Below, piece after piece: positions 37,824 through 46,175 of a DNA stretch of 59,122 nucleotides. The notes below the pieces were generated by a model, which was not told where the DNA came from, did not search any database, and was given only the letters and a program-made list of their open reading frames with translations. The stretch is from Xanthobacteraceae bacterium (GTDB lineage: Bacteria > Pseudomonadota > Alphaproteobacteria > Rhizobiales > Xanthobacteraceae). The translations under genes and the position numbers were made by a program. Location: positions 1-59,122 of the forward strand of contig JASHPW010000069.1 of NCBI GenBank assembly GCA_030037895.1. Reading direction: 5' to 3'. Numbering within the stretch: position 1 is the first letter of the stretch; every line of letters starts with the position of its first letter.

Positions 37824-38855
37824 ATGGCCAAGATCGAGGACCGCACGCTCGCGTCGAACACGGGCGGCAATGATGACATCGGCGAGGAGAAGCGGCTCTC
37901 CATGTATCGCACGCAGGTCGTGATCCGCGAGGCCGAGCAGCGCGCGTTCGATCTGTTCCTGCAGAACCTGGTCAAGGGCACGAGCCATCTTTCGATCGGC
38001 CAGGAGGCGGTCGCCGCCGGCTTTGCCACCGCCATGCGGCCCGGCGACCTCTCCTTCTGCACCTATCGCGGCCACGCCCACACGCTCGCCCGCGGCGTGC
38101 CGATCGCCAAGGTGCTGGGCGAGTTGATGCAGCGCGACATCGGGCTGATGCGCGGCAAGGGCGGCTCGATGCACTTGACCTCGGTCGATCACGGCGTGAT
38201 GGGCTCCTATGCCATCGTCGGCGCGCATCTGCCGATCGCCTGCGGAGCGGCCTGGCGCGCGCAATATAAGGGCCGGAAGGACGTTTCGGTCTGTTTCTTC
38301 GGCGACGGCACCACCAATATCGGCGCCTTCCATGAGGCGTTGAACTTCGCCGCGGTGTGGAAGCTTCCGGTGGTGTTCGTGTGCGAGAACAACCTCTACA
38401 TGGAATACACCCCGATCGGCGACGTCACCGCGGTGCCGCATCCGGCCGCCGATCGCGCTGCGAGCTACGGCCTGCCGCGCACCGTCATCGACGGCAACGA
38501 CGCCGATGTCGTCTATCGCACCGCCATGTCTGCCTACGACAAGGCGCGCGCCGGCGGCGGGCCGTCCTTGATCGAATGCCTGACCTATCGCCACAGCGGG
38601 CATTCGCGCGCCGACCCGGCGAAATATCGGCCCGAAGGCGAGCTGGAGAAGTGGAAGGGACGCGATCCGATCAGGCTCTATCGCGAGCGGCTCAAACAAT
38701 TCGGCATCGGCGAGGACGTTATCGTGCGCATCGAGACCGATGTGAAGCGGCGCGTCGACGAGGCGACCGAACAGTGCAAGGCGGCCCCGCCGCCGCCGGC
38801 CGATATCCTCACCACCGACGTCTATGCCGACGGAGGCTTCGCATGGCGGAACTGA
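37824..38855 (+). CDS. 2-oxoacid (pyruvate/acetoin-type) dehydrogenase E1, alpha subunit
   Basis: The 343-residue protein is the thiamine-diphosphate-binding alpha half of a heterodimeric E1. GKGGSMHLTS and the cofactor motif FFGDGTTNIGAFHEALNFAA (GDG...N) are present, and CLTYRHSGHSRADPAKYR holds the phosphorylation-loop-type His. It decarboxylates a 2-oxoacid (or cleaves acetoin) and passes the acyl group to E2 lipoamide. GAGGA precedes the ATG at 37824 by 9 nt. It overlaps E1-beta by 13 nt. Genes for a cupin, an aldehyde dehydrogenase and E2 follow; no E3 is present. The main pyruvate dehydrogenase is probably elsewhere. Confidence 0.93.
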   Translation: MAKIEDRTLASNTGGNDDIGEEKRLSMYRTQVVIREAEQRAFDLFLQNLVKGTSHLSIGQEAVAAGFATAMRPGDLSFCTYRGHAHTLARGVPIAKVLGELMQRDIGLMRGKGGSMHLTSVDHGVMGSYAIVGAHLPIACGAAWRAQYKGRKDVSVCFFGDGTTNIGAFHEALNFAAVWKLPVVFVCENNLYMEYTPIGDVTAVPHPAADRAASYGLPRTVIDGNDADVVYRTAMSAYDKARAGGGPSLIECLTYRHSGHSRADPAKYRPEGELEKWKGRDPIRLYRERLKQFGIGEDVIVRIETDVKRRVDEATEQCKAAPPPPADILTTDVYADGGFAWRN

Positions 38856-39823
38856 CCTACCGGGACGCGGTCATCCGCGGCATCGCCCAGGAAATGACGC
38901 GCGATCCCGACGTCGTCTTCCTCGGCGAGGACGTGGGCAAGCCCGGCGGCGTGTTCAAGGCGACCGTCGGCCTCTACGAGCAGTTCGGCCCGGTGCGCGT
39001 GCGCGACACGCCGATCTCCGAGCAGGCGATCCTCGGCGCCGCCATGGGCGCGGCCATGACCGGCCTCAAGCCGATCGCCGAGATCATGTTCTCGGACTTC
39101 ATCGCCGTGTGCTTCGACTATATCGCCAACGAGTTCGCCAAGACCCGCTACATGACCAACGGCCAAGTCAAGATCCCGCTGGTCGTGCGCACCGGCAACG
39201 GCGGCGGCGTGCGTTTCGGCGCCCAGCATTCGCAGAGCGTCGAGAACTGGTGCATGATGATTCCCGGCCTCAAGGTCGTGGCGCCGTCAAGCCCGCGCGA
39301 CGTGATCGGCTTGATGGCGGCGGCGGTGCGCGACCCCAACCCAGTGATCTTCTTCGAGCACAAGGCGCTCTATCCGACCAAGGGCGACGTGCCGGACGGC
39401 GAGATCGTCGATACGCTCGGCTCCGCCAAGATCGTGCGGCCGGGCAAGGACGCCACCATCCTGGCGCTGGCGCTGATGGTGCCGCGCGCGCTCGCCGCGG
39501 CGGACAAGCTCAAGAGCGAGCACGGCATCGACTGCGAAGTGGTCGACGTGCGCTCGCTGGTGCCGCTCGACACGCAGACCATCCTCGGCTCGGTCGCGCG
39601 CACGCATCGTTTGTTCACCGTGGAGGAGAATCCGCGGCTGTGCGGCTGGGGCGCGGAACTCGTCTCCATCGTCGCCGACGAGGCGTTCTACGACCTCGAC
39701 GGGCCGCCGGTGCGGATCACCACGCCGCACATCCCGCTGCCGGCCTCCGACGCCCTCGAGGACATGGCGCTGCCGTCGGTCGAGCGCATCGCCGAGCGCG
39801 TGCGGCGCAGCCTTGGCGCGTGA
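38843..39823 (+). CDS. 2-oxoacid dehydrogenase E1, beta subunit
   Basis: The 326-residue beta subunit begins LTYRDAVIRGIAQEMTRDPD and has VFLGEDVGKPGGVFKATVGL, DTPISEQAILGAAMGAAMTG and NEFAKTRYMTNGQVKIPLVV, all typical of the pyruvate/acetoin group. The C-terminal transketolase-like domain ends DMALPSVERIAERVRRSLG. It starts 13 nt inside the alpha gene with GGAGG 6 nt upstream, so the subunits are translationally coupled. Substrate preference (pyruvate, acetoin, branched 2-oxoacids) cannot be read from these motifs. Confidence 0.94.
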   Translation: MAELTYRDAVIRGIAQEMTRDPDVVFLGEDVGKPGGVFKATVGLYEQFGPVRVRDTPISEQAILGAAMGAAMTGLKPIAEIMFSDFIAVCFDYIANEFAKTRYMTNGQVKIPLVVRTGNGGGVRFGAQHSQSVENWCMMIPGLKVVAPSSPRDVIGLMAAAVRDPNPVIFFEHKALYPTKGDVPDGEIVDTLGSAKIVRPGKDATILALALMVPRALAAADKLKSEHGIDCEVVDVRSLVPLDTQTILGSVARTHRLFTVEENPRLCGWGAELVSIVADEAFYDLDGPPVRITTPHIPLPASDALEDMALPSVERIAERVRRSLGA

Positions 39824-39836
39824 CGGGAGGATAATG

Positions 39837-40169
39837 ATGGCAAGCGAGCCGGGCCGCGAAAATCCGAACGGGCCGATCGGCACTGAAATCGTCTTCGAGA
39901 ACGAGCAGGTGCGGGTGTGGGACATGCGCGTTCCCCCGCGCGGCAGGAAGGCGTGGCATCACCACACGATGGACTACGTCATCATCAACCTCACCGGCGG
40001 CAAGATCGAGCTTGAGAACGTGGACGGCCGTTGCATCATCGCCGACGACAAGGTCGGCGGCGTGATCTGGAAGGACGCCGGCGAGAAGCATGAGCTGCGC
40101 AACTTAAGCGGCAAGCCTTATCAGAACATTCTGGTCGAACTTAAGAACGGCAAATCGAGCCTCAAGTGA
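39837..40169 (+). CDS. Single-domain cupin in the 2-oxoacid dehydrogenase cluster
   Basis: The 110-residue cupin has the metal-binding motif in WHHHTMDYVIINLTGGKIEL (first His cluster) and the second conserved block GVIWKDAGEKHELRNLSGKP. GGGAGG is 6 nt before the ATG at 39837; an ATG one codon earlier is too close. It begins 14 nt after E1-beta and runs into the aldehyde dehydrogenase gene. Such cupins can be dioxygenases, isomerases or sensors. Its place inside an E1–E2 operon suggests it handles a substrate or product of the pathway, which is an inference. Confidence 0.88.
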   Translation: MASEPGRENPNGPIGTEIVFENEQVRVWDMRVPPRGRKAWHHHTMDYVIINLTGGKIELENVDGRCIIADDKVGGVIWKDAGEKHELRNLSGKPYQNILVELKNGKSSLK

Positions 40170-40177
40170 GTGGAAAA

Positions 40178-41638
40178 ATGACTGCTAGGTACGACAATCT
40201 CCTCGCCAACGTGCCGACCGACCTGTGGATCGGCGGCAAATGGCGCAAATCCTCCGACGGCGGCCGCTTCGACGTGATCGATCCGGCGACCGAGAACAAG
40301 GTCGCCTCGGTTGCCGGCGCCACGGTCGAGGACGCCAAGGCCGCGCTCGACGCGGCGAGCGCCGCCTTTCCCGGCTGGGCGGCGAGAAAGCCGCGCGAGC
40401 GCGGCGAGATTCTGCGCAAGGCGTTCGAACTCATCATGCGCGACGCCGAGCGGCTCGCCAAGCTCATCACCATCGAGAACGGCAAGGCGCTGTCCGACTC
40501 GCGCGGCGAGGTCGCCTACGCCGCCGAGTTCTTCCGCTGGTACGCCGAGGAGGCGGTGCGCAATCTCGGCGAATTCGGCCGCGCGCCGGCCTCCGGCGCC
40601 CGCATCCTCGTGCATCGCAAGCCGGCCGGCATCGCCGTCTTGGTGACGCCGTGGAATTTTCCCGCCGCCATGGCGACGCGTAAGATCGGCCCGGCGCTCG
40701 CCGCCGGCTGCACCGTCGTGCTCAAGCCCGCCTCCGATACGCCGCTCACCATGCTCGCCTTGATGCCGATCCTGGAGGAAGCAGGCGTGCCGGCGGGTGC
40801 GGTCAACGTCATTCCCTCGCGCTCCTCCGGCAAGGTGGTGAGCGCCATGCTGCACGATCCGCGCGTGCGCGTGGTCTCGTTCACCGGCTCGACCGAGGTC
40901 GGCAGAAAACTGCTGCACGAGGCAGCCGACAGCATCGTCAAGCCGGCGATGGAGCTTGGCGGCAACGCCCCGTTCATCGTGTTCGATGACGCCGACATCG
41001 ACGCCGCGATCGAGGGCGCCATGGTCGCCAAGATGCGCAACATGGGCGAAGCCTGCACGGCCGCGAACCGCTTCTACGTGCACGAGAAGGTGCACGACGC
41101 GTTCGCCAAAAAGCTCACCGCCAAGATGGCCGGGCTGAAGATGGGCAACGGCCTCGACGACGGCGTGGCGCTCGGCCCGCTGGTCAACAAGGACGGTCTC
41201 GACAAGGTGATGGAGCTGGTCGACGACGCGGTGAAGAAGGGCGCCAAGGTCCTGACCGGCGGCAAGGCGCCCGGCGGCCCCGGCTACTTCTATCCGGCCA
41301 CCGTGCTCGCCAACGTGTCCGACGACGCCAAAATGCTCAACGATGAGATTTTCGGCCCGGTCGCGTCGATCCAGAGCTTCAAGTCCGAGGACGAAGTGGT
41401 CACGCGCGCCAACGACACCGAATACGGGCTCGTCGCCTACCTCTACACCAGGGATTTGAGCCGCGGCCTGCGCGTCTCCGAAAAACTCGACTTCGGCATG
41501 ATCGGATTGAACCGTGGCCTCGTGTCCGATCCGGCCGCGCCGTTTGGCGGCATGAAGCAATCGGGCATCGGCCGCGAGGGCGCGCACGAAGGGCTGATGG
41601 AATTCTTGGAGACGCAATACGTATCAGTGAATTGGTGA
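40178..41638 (+). CDS. NAD(P)-dependent aldehyde dehydrogenase (succinate-semialdehyde dehydrogenase-like)
   Basis: The 486-residue enzyme has the ALDH landmarks: LVTPWNFPAAMATRKIGPAL, the cofactor segment SFTGSTEVGRKLLHEAA, catalytic Glu in MELGGNAPFIVFDDAD, nucleophile Cys in NMGEACTAANRFYVHE, and EIFGPVASIQSF. Overall it is closest to the GabD/SSADH group. The ATG at 40178 is used; a GTG at 40166 overlaps the cupin stop and would add MSGK. It lies between the cupin and E2 in the same orientation. An aldehyde made or consumed in the pathway of the E1/E2 complex is its likely substrate. Confidence 0.93.
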   Translation: MTARYDNLLANVPTDLWIGGKWRKSSDGGRFDVIDPATENKVASVAGATVEDAKAALDAASAAFPGWAARKPRERGEILRKAFELIMRDAERLAKLITIENGKALSDSRGEVAYAAEFFRWYAEEAVRNLGEFGRAPASGARILVHRKPAGIAVLVTPWNFPAAMATRKIGPALAAGCTVVLKPASDTPLTMLALMPILEEAGVPAGAVNVIPSRSSGKVVSAMLHDPRVRVVSFTGSTEVGRKLLHEAADSIVKPAMELGGNAPFIVFDDADIDAAIEGAMVAKMRNMGEACTAANRFYVHEKVHDAFAKKLTAKMAGLKMGNGLDDGVALGPLVNKDGLDKVMELVDDAVKKGAKVLTGGKAPGGPGYFYPATVLANVSDDAKMLNDEIFGPVASIQSFKSEDEVVTRANDTEYGLVAYLYTRDLSRGLRVSEKLDFGMIGLNRGLVSDPAAPFGGMKQSGIGREGAHEGLMEFLETQYVSVNW

Positions 41639-41662
41639 GACGATCAAATGACGTTCTATTCC

Positions 41663-41684
41663 CCGTCATGCCCGGCAATGACGG
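41663..41684. repeat. Short palindrome CCGTCAT-N8-ATGACGG
   Basis: Perfect 7-bp arms with an 8-nt loop lie 13 bp before the E2 start codon, within the 59-bp gap after the aldehyde dehydrogenase. The arms resemble the GTCATTCC/GTCATCC repeat families of this genome in reduced form. It might affect relative expression of E2. Confidence 0.5.
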
Positions 41685-41697
41685 CTGAGGGAATGCA

Positions 41698-43047
41698 ATG
41701 AACATCCTCATGCCGCAGCTCGGCGAGACCGTCGCCGAGGGAAAAATCACCAAATGGTTCAAGTCGGCGGGCGACGCGGTGCAGCCGGGCGATAATCTGT
41801 TCGAGATCGAGACCGACAAAGTGTCGATGGAGGTGCCGGCAACGGAAGCCGGCGTCCTCAGCGAAATCCGCGTGGCGGAAGGCGAAGTGGCACCGGTCGG
41901 CGCCATCGTCGGCGTCATCGGCACAGCAGGCAGCGCGCCGGTGCCCAATGCGCCGACCAAAGCGACGCCGGCGACCGCCGCTGCAGCGAAAGCGCCCGCG
42001 CCTCCGACCGGATACGAAAGCAATCCGGAACCGTCCCCAACCACCGGTGCGCAGCGCCCTTCGCAGCCGATCAAGCTCGATCCGTTCTTCGAGGTGCGCA
42101 CGCCCGAACGCAATTTCGGCCCGGCGCGGCTTCCCGGCGGCGGCGCCGTCACGCCGTTGGCGCGCCGGCTGGCGAGCGAAGCCGGCATCGATCTCTCACG
42201 TTTGCGCGGCTCCGGCCCGCATGGCCGCATCGTCGCCCGCGACATCGAGGGTGCGCCACGGCCGGCGGCGACGCAGCTAGCGCGCGCCGCCTTGGCCGAA
42301 GGGCCGAGCGCCGATCAGGTCAAGGCGCTCTACGATCCGGCAAGCTACGAGGAAGTGCCGCTCGACTCCATGCGCCGCACCATCGCGGCGCGGCTCACCC
42401 AGGCGACGCAAACCATCCCGCATTTCTATCTCACCGCCGACATCGTCATCGATCGCCTGAAGGCGCTGCGCGAGGAAGCTAACGCCGCCGCGCCTAAAGA
42501 TCGCGACGGCAATCCTCTATTCAAGCTCTCGCTCAACGATTTCATCATCCGCGCGCTCGCGCTCGCCTTGCAACGCGTGCCGGCGGCGAACGCGGTGTGG
42601 ACCGGCGACCGCATCCTGCGCTTCAGGCATTCCGACATCGGCGTCGCGGTGGCGCTCGACGGCGGCTTGATCGCGCCGGTCATCCGCAGCGCGGAATTGA
42701 AATCGCCGAGCGCGATCTCGACGGAGATGAAAGACCTTGCGGCGCGCGCCAGGGACAAGAAGCTCAAGTCGCAGGACTACCAAGGCGGTTCCTCGGCGGT
42801 CTCCAATCTCGGCATGTACGGCGTGCGCGAATTCGCCGCCATCATCAACCCGCCGCACGCGACCATCCTCGCAGTCGGCGCCGCGCGCCGTCAGGCAGTC
42901 GAGACAGCGGCAGGCGGCGTCGCCTTCGCCAGCATGCTCACGGTGACGCTTGCCTGCGACCACCGCGTGGTCGACGGTGCGCTCGGCGCGGAGCTTCTGG
43001 CCGCGGTCAAGACCCTGATCGAAACGCCGGTGGCGATGCTGGTTTAG
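41698..43047 (+). CDS. 2-oxoacid dehydrogenase E2 (dihydrolipoamide acyltransferase)
   Basis: The 449-residue E2 has one lipoyl domain (residues 1-76; lipoyl Lys41 in EIETDKVSMEVPA) and a Pro/Ala-rich linker (80-140). A peripheral subunit-binding domain follows (VTPLARRLASEAGIDLSRLR, near residues 150-185), and then the acyltransferase core with catalytic DHRVVDGALGAELL near the C-terminus. It moves the acyl group from E1 lipoamide to CoA. It is the last gene of the E1alpha–E1beta–cupin–ALDH–E2 series. No lipoamide dehydrogenase (E3) follows, so a shared E3 from another locus is expected. Confidence 0.94.
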   Translation: MNILMPQLGETVAEGKITKWFKSAGDAVQPGDNLFEIETDKVSMEVPATEAGVLSEIRVAEGEVAPVGAIVGVIGTAGSAPVPNAPTKATPATAAAAKAPAPPTGYESNPEPSPTTGAQRPSQPIKLDPFFEVRTPERNFGPARLPGGGAVTPLARRLASEAGIDLSRLRGSGPHGRIVARDIEGAPRPAATQLARAALAEGPSADQVKALYDPASYEEVPLDSMRRTIAARLTQATQTIPHFYLTADIVIDRLKALREEANAAAPKDRDGNPLFKLSLNDFIIRALALALQRVPAANAVWTGDRILRFRHSDIGVAVALDGGLIAPVIRSAELKSPSAISTEMKDLAARARDKKLKSQDYQGGSSAVSNLGMYGVREFAAIINPPHATILAVGAARRQAVETAAGGVAFASMLTVTLACDHRVVDGALGAELLAAVKTLIETPVAMLV

Positions 43048-43109
43048 TACCCGCTTTCACTGTTTCCTGATTCAGGAGAAATCTTTGACTCAGCAGACCC
43101 CCTCCCCAA

Positions 43110-43132
43110 CCCTCCCCCTTTCAGGGGGAGGG
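43110..43132. repeat. CCCTCCCCCT hairpin repeat
   Basis: Perfect 10-bp arms CCCTCCCCCT (43110-43119) and AGGGGGAGGG (43123-43132) surround a 3-nt loop, in the 246-bp gap after E2. A weaker relative is at 49851-49869 upstream of chvG. It may serve as the E2 transcript end. Confidence 0.6.
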
Positions 43133-43245
43133 AAGAAAGCGGGCCGTTTTCTTCTTCCTCCTCCTCGGGGCACCCCGGCGCGCGAGCGCGACGGGGAATC
43201 GAGGAGGGGATCGCGGGCCGCGCGCTGGGCAGAGTACTCTTCAGT

Positions 43246-43275
43246 GATTCCAGGTACCAGGATTCCAGGTACTAA
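43246..43275. repeat. 15-bp imperfect tandem repeat before the ICMT-like gene
   Basis: GATTCCAGGTACCAG (43246-43260) is followed directly by GATTCCAGGTACTAA (43261-43275), with two mismatches at the end of the unit. The repeat ends 18 bp before the GTG start at 43294. It may hold binding sites or be a slippage product. Confidence 0.6.
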
Positions 43276-43293
43276 CATGTCAGCGGAGCGCGC

Positions 43294-43872
43294 GTGTTTC
43301 GCTCGTTCTACGTAGCGCCTTTTGCCATCCTCTGGTTGGCGTGGCTCGCCTACTGGTTCGTCGCCGCGCGCAACGTCAAAGCAACCAGACGCCGCGAACC
43401 GCTCACGACGTTGCTGCTGAACCGCGTGTTCATGGGCCTGGGCGCGCTGCTGCTGGCGTTTCGACGCCTGCCGCTCGATTGGCTCGACGGACGTTTTCTT
43501 CCGCCGACGATGGCTTGGTATTGGCTTGGTTTGATCGTGCTGGCCATCGGTCTCGCCTTCGCCGTCTGGGCGCGCAACCATCTCGGCCGCAACTGGAGCG
43601 CAATCGTCACGGTCAAGCAGGATCACGAGCTCGTCCGCACAGGCCCCTATCGTCTGGTCCGGCATCCGATCTATTCCGGCCTGCTGTTGGCGATTCTGGG
43701 AACGGCGATCGCGATCGGCGAGTGGCGCGGCCTGCTTGCCTTCGCGTTCATCGCCGCCGGCCTCTCGTTCAAAATGAAGCTTGAAGAGCGCTTCATGAGC
43801 GAGAGCTTTCCCGACCAATACCCGCGCTACCGCGCGCAGGTGCCGGCCTTGATACCTTTCCTGGGCCGCTAG
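43294..43872 (+). CDS. Membrane methyltransferase-like protein (isoprenylcysteine carboxyl methyltransferase family)
   Basis: The 192-residue protein has four or five membrane segments and the ICMT/PEMT-type AdoMet motif ELVRTGPYRLVRHPIYSGLL, followed by EERFMSESFPDQYPRYRAQV near the C-terminus. Bacterial members methylate lipids or other small substrates; the true eukaryotic prenylcysteine substrate is absent in bacteria. The start is a GTG at 43294 without a strong ribosome site. It lies 246 bp after E2 and 42 bp before the 2-hydroxyacid dehydrogenase gene. The substrate is not known. Confidence 0.9.
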   Translation: MFRSFYVAPFAILWLAWLAYWFVAARNVKATRRREPLTTLLLNRVFMGLGALLLAFRRLPLDWLDGRFLPPTMAWYWLGLIVLAIGLAFAVWARNHLGRNWSAIVTVKQDHELVRTGPYRLVRHPIYSGLLLAILGTAIAIGEWRGLLAFAFIAAGLSFKMKLEERFMSESFPDQYPRYRAQVPALIPFLGR

Positions 43873-43914
43873 AGTGGCGGCTCGCGCTTGGCGCTGAACT
43901 CGAGGAGACAATCA

Positions 43915-44892
43915 TTGCCCGGAGGACGACCTGAAGTGCTGCTCATCGGGCCGCCGCGGCCGGTCATCATCGGAGGACTTCGAGACCTCACGGTGCACAG
44001 CCTCGCCGCGGCGGCGAACCGCGACGCATTCCTCGCCGCCTTCGCCCACGTGCGCGCCATGGCGGTGTCCGCGCCGGTGGAGCAGATTGGGCGCGCGTGG
44101 CTTGAGCACCTGCCGCAACTCGAGATCATCTCGAGTTTCGGCGTCGGCTACGACCACATCGACGCGGCGGCCGCGGCACGGCACGGCGTCGTGGTCACCC
44201 ATACGCCCGACGTGCTCAACGAGGAAGTCGCCGATACCGCGATCGGCCTGCTGCTGTGCACGGTGCGCGAACTTCCGCAGGCGGACCGTTTCGTGCGCGC
44301 CGGCAAATGGCGCGCCGGCGGCTATCCGTTGAGCAAGGCGACGCTGCGCGACCGCACCGTCGGCTTGGTGGGAATGGGGCGCATCGGAACGGCGATCGCG
44401 CGGCGGCTCGAAGCCTTCGGCGTGCCCATCGTCTATCACACCCGGCAAAAGCGGCCCGAGCTTCCCTACCGCCATTATCCCGACCTCGTCGAGATGGCGC
44501 GCGCTGCCGATGTCCTCATCCTTATCGTGCCGGGCGGGCCGGCAACGCGGAACATGATCGACGCCAAGGTGCTCGACGCGCTTGGGCCCGAGGGCATCCT
44601 GATCAATATCGCGCGCGGTTCCGTGGTCGACGAGCAGGCTTTGGTCGCGGCGCTCAAGGAGCGAAAGATCATGGCCGCCGGCCTCGACGTGTTCGCGAAC
44701 GAACCCGATGTGCCCGAGGAATTACTGACAATGGAAAATGTCGTGCTGTTGCCGCATCTCGGCTCGGCGTCGGTGTACACGCGCGAGAAGATGGATCAGC
44801 TCATCGTCGATAACATCCTCGCTTGGGCGGCGGGTAAGCCGCCGTTGACGCCGGTGCCAGAAACGCCCTGGCGATCCTGGCGCGGGGCCTAA
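43915..44892 (+). CDS. D-isomer-specific 2-hydroxyacid dehydrogenase
   Basis: The 325-residue enzyme has the NAD-binding motif VGLVGMGRIGTAIARRLEAF. The catalytic set follows: Arg in INIARGSVVDEQALVAALKE, Glu in DVFANEPDVPEELL, and His in NVVLLPHLGSASVYTRE. It belongs with glyoxylate/hydroxypyruvate reductases. A TTG at 43915 is chosen as start because GAGGAG lies 7 nt upstream (43902-43907); no ATG is in a suitable place. It is in the same direction as the ICMT-like gene and probably co-transcribed with it. The substrate (glyoxylate, hydroxypyruvate or other) is inferred only at family level. Confidence 0.92.
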   Translation: MPGGRPEVLLIGPPRPVIIGGLRDLTVHSLAAAANRDAFLAAFAHVRAMAVSAPVEQIGRAWLEHLPQLEIISSFGVGYDHIDAAAAARHGVVVTHTPDVLNEEVADTAIGLLLCTVRELPQADRFVRAGKWRAGGYPLSKATLRDRTVGLVGMGRIGTAIARRLEAFGVPIVYHTRQKRPELPYRHYPDLVEMARAADVLILIVPGGPATRNMIDAKVLDALGPEGILINIARGSVVDEQALVAALKERKIMAAGLDVFANEPDVPEELLTMENVVLLPHLGSASVYTREKMDQLIVDNILAWAAGKPPLTPVPETPWRSWRGA

Positions 44893-44921
44893 AAGAGCCT
44901 TCGCGCTTCGCCCGGCCGTTG

Positions 44922-46010
44922 TCACGGCGGATCGGGGCGGTTCGGCCGCGCCGCCGCAATGGCTGAGGATTCGAAGTTGTCGAACCGCCTGACGCGGTAG
45001 ATGGCGATCGAGACGAGCCAGCTCATGATAAAAACCGCGATGATGAGATAGCCGAGGCTGCCGAAATTCTCGTTGAGCCCATCGATAAAGGTCCAGAACG
45101 GGCCGCCGAAGCTCATGTGATCGGCGAGAAGGCCCAACGCCTCGATGCCGCCGACGAGCACCGCCACCACGACGGAGACGAAGGTGATCGTCAGGTTGTA
45201 GTAGAGCTTGCGGATCGGCTTGGTGAAGGCCCAGCCATAGGCGCCGAGCATCAGAACGCCGTCGGTCGTGTCGATGAGCGACATCCCCGCGGCGAACAGC
45301 GCTGGAAAAACCATGATCGACCAGATCGGCAGGCCTTTGGCGGCCTCGGCGGCGGAAATGCCGAGCAGGCCGATCTCGGTCGCGGTGTCGAAGCCGAGGC
45401 CGAACAGAAATCCCAACGGATACATGTGCCAGCTTCGGGCGACGAGGCGGAACATGGGTCGGAACAGTCGCGCCAGAAAGCCCCGGCGCGCCAAGAGGTG
45501 GTCGAGATCTTGCTCGACGAAAATCCCGCCGCGGCGCACGTCACGAAATGTTTGATAGAGCGAATGCAGAATGAGCAGGTTGGCCGCGGCGATGAGAAAA
45601 AGGAACAGCGCCGACACCAGGGTGCCGATCATGCCGCCGAACGCCCGGAACGACACGAAGCGTCCTTCCAGGGCGGCGGTTGCCGCCGCGATGGCGGCGC
45701 AGGCCAGCGCCACGACGGTCGCGTGGCCGAGCGAGAAGAAGAAGCCGACCGCGATCGGCCGTTTGCCTTCCTGCATCAGCTTCCGCGTCACGTTGTCGAT
45801 GGCCGCGATATGGTCGGCATCGACGGCGTGCCTCAGGCCGAACGTATAGGCCAGGAACGCCGTGCCGATCAGCAGCGGATAATCGCGGAAGGCGACCAGC
45901 GCCCAGACCCACGCCAGGAGATTGACGCCGAGCAGAACGGCATAGATGCCGCCGATCTTCCTACCCAGCTCGGCGCGCTGGTCGTTGAAAAGTCCGCTGA
46001 TCGTCCGCAT
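44922..46010 (-). CDS. Nickel/cobalt transporter, NiCoT (HoxN/NixA) family
   Basis: The 362-residue, eight-helix membrane protein has the family signature RHAVDADHIAAIDNVTR in the second helix. Further motifs are LGHATVVAL, LGFDTATEIGLL and GMSLIDTTDGVLML, all metal-path segments of NiCoT permeases. It imports Ni2+ and/or Co2+ at the inner membrane. The ATG at 46010 is used; an in-frame stretch upstream is Arg-rich and lacks membrane character. No cobalamin riboswitch or NikR-like site was recognised upstream. It lies 165 bp after the pckA stop on the same strand. Ni and Co cannot be told apart from the motif. Confidence 0.95.
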   Translation of the reverse strand: MRTISGLFNDQRAELGRKIGGIYAVLLGVNLLAWVWALVAFRDYPLLIGTAFLAYTFGLRHAVDADHIAAIDNVTRKLMQEGKRPIAVGFFFSLGHATVVALACAAIAAATAALEGRFVSFRAFGGMIGTLVSALFLFLIAAANLLILHSLYQTFRDVRRGGIFVEQDLDHLLARRGFLARLFRPMFRLVARSWHMYPLGFLFGLGFDTATEIGLLGISAAEAAKGLPIWSIMVFPALFAAGMSLIDTTDGVLMLGAYGWAFTKPIRKLYYNLTITFVSVVVAVLVGGIEALGLLADHMSFGGPFWTFIDGLNENFGSLGYLIIAVFIMSWLVSIAIYRVRRFDNFESSAIAAARPNRPDPP

Positions 46011-46175
46011 GATGCTGGCAAAGAGGCAATTTTCGTTCCGTGACGAGGTCGTCCCGTCGCGAGCGGTCCTGCGCGGGCGCGATCCGCGCGGCGCGCTAAA
46101 GTGGCACACCGTGCCCCGTGAATCGAGATGGCCGGCAGACCGGCCGGACGGCACTGGTTGAATCGCGCTTTGGCT

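Noticed and set aside
40121..41617. 498-codon minus-strand frame across the aldehyde dehydrogenase
   Set aside because: It is a shadow of a gene with intact ALDH catalytic residues on the other strand.
46011..46175. Cobalamin riboswitch upstream of the Ni/Co transporter
   Set aside because: The gap of 165 bp is short for a cobalamin riboswitch and no B12-box-like sequence was seen.
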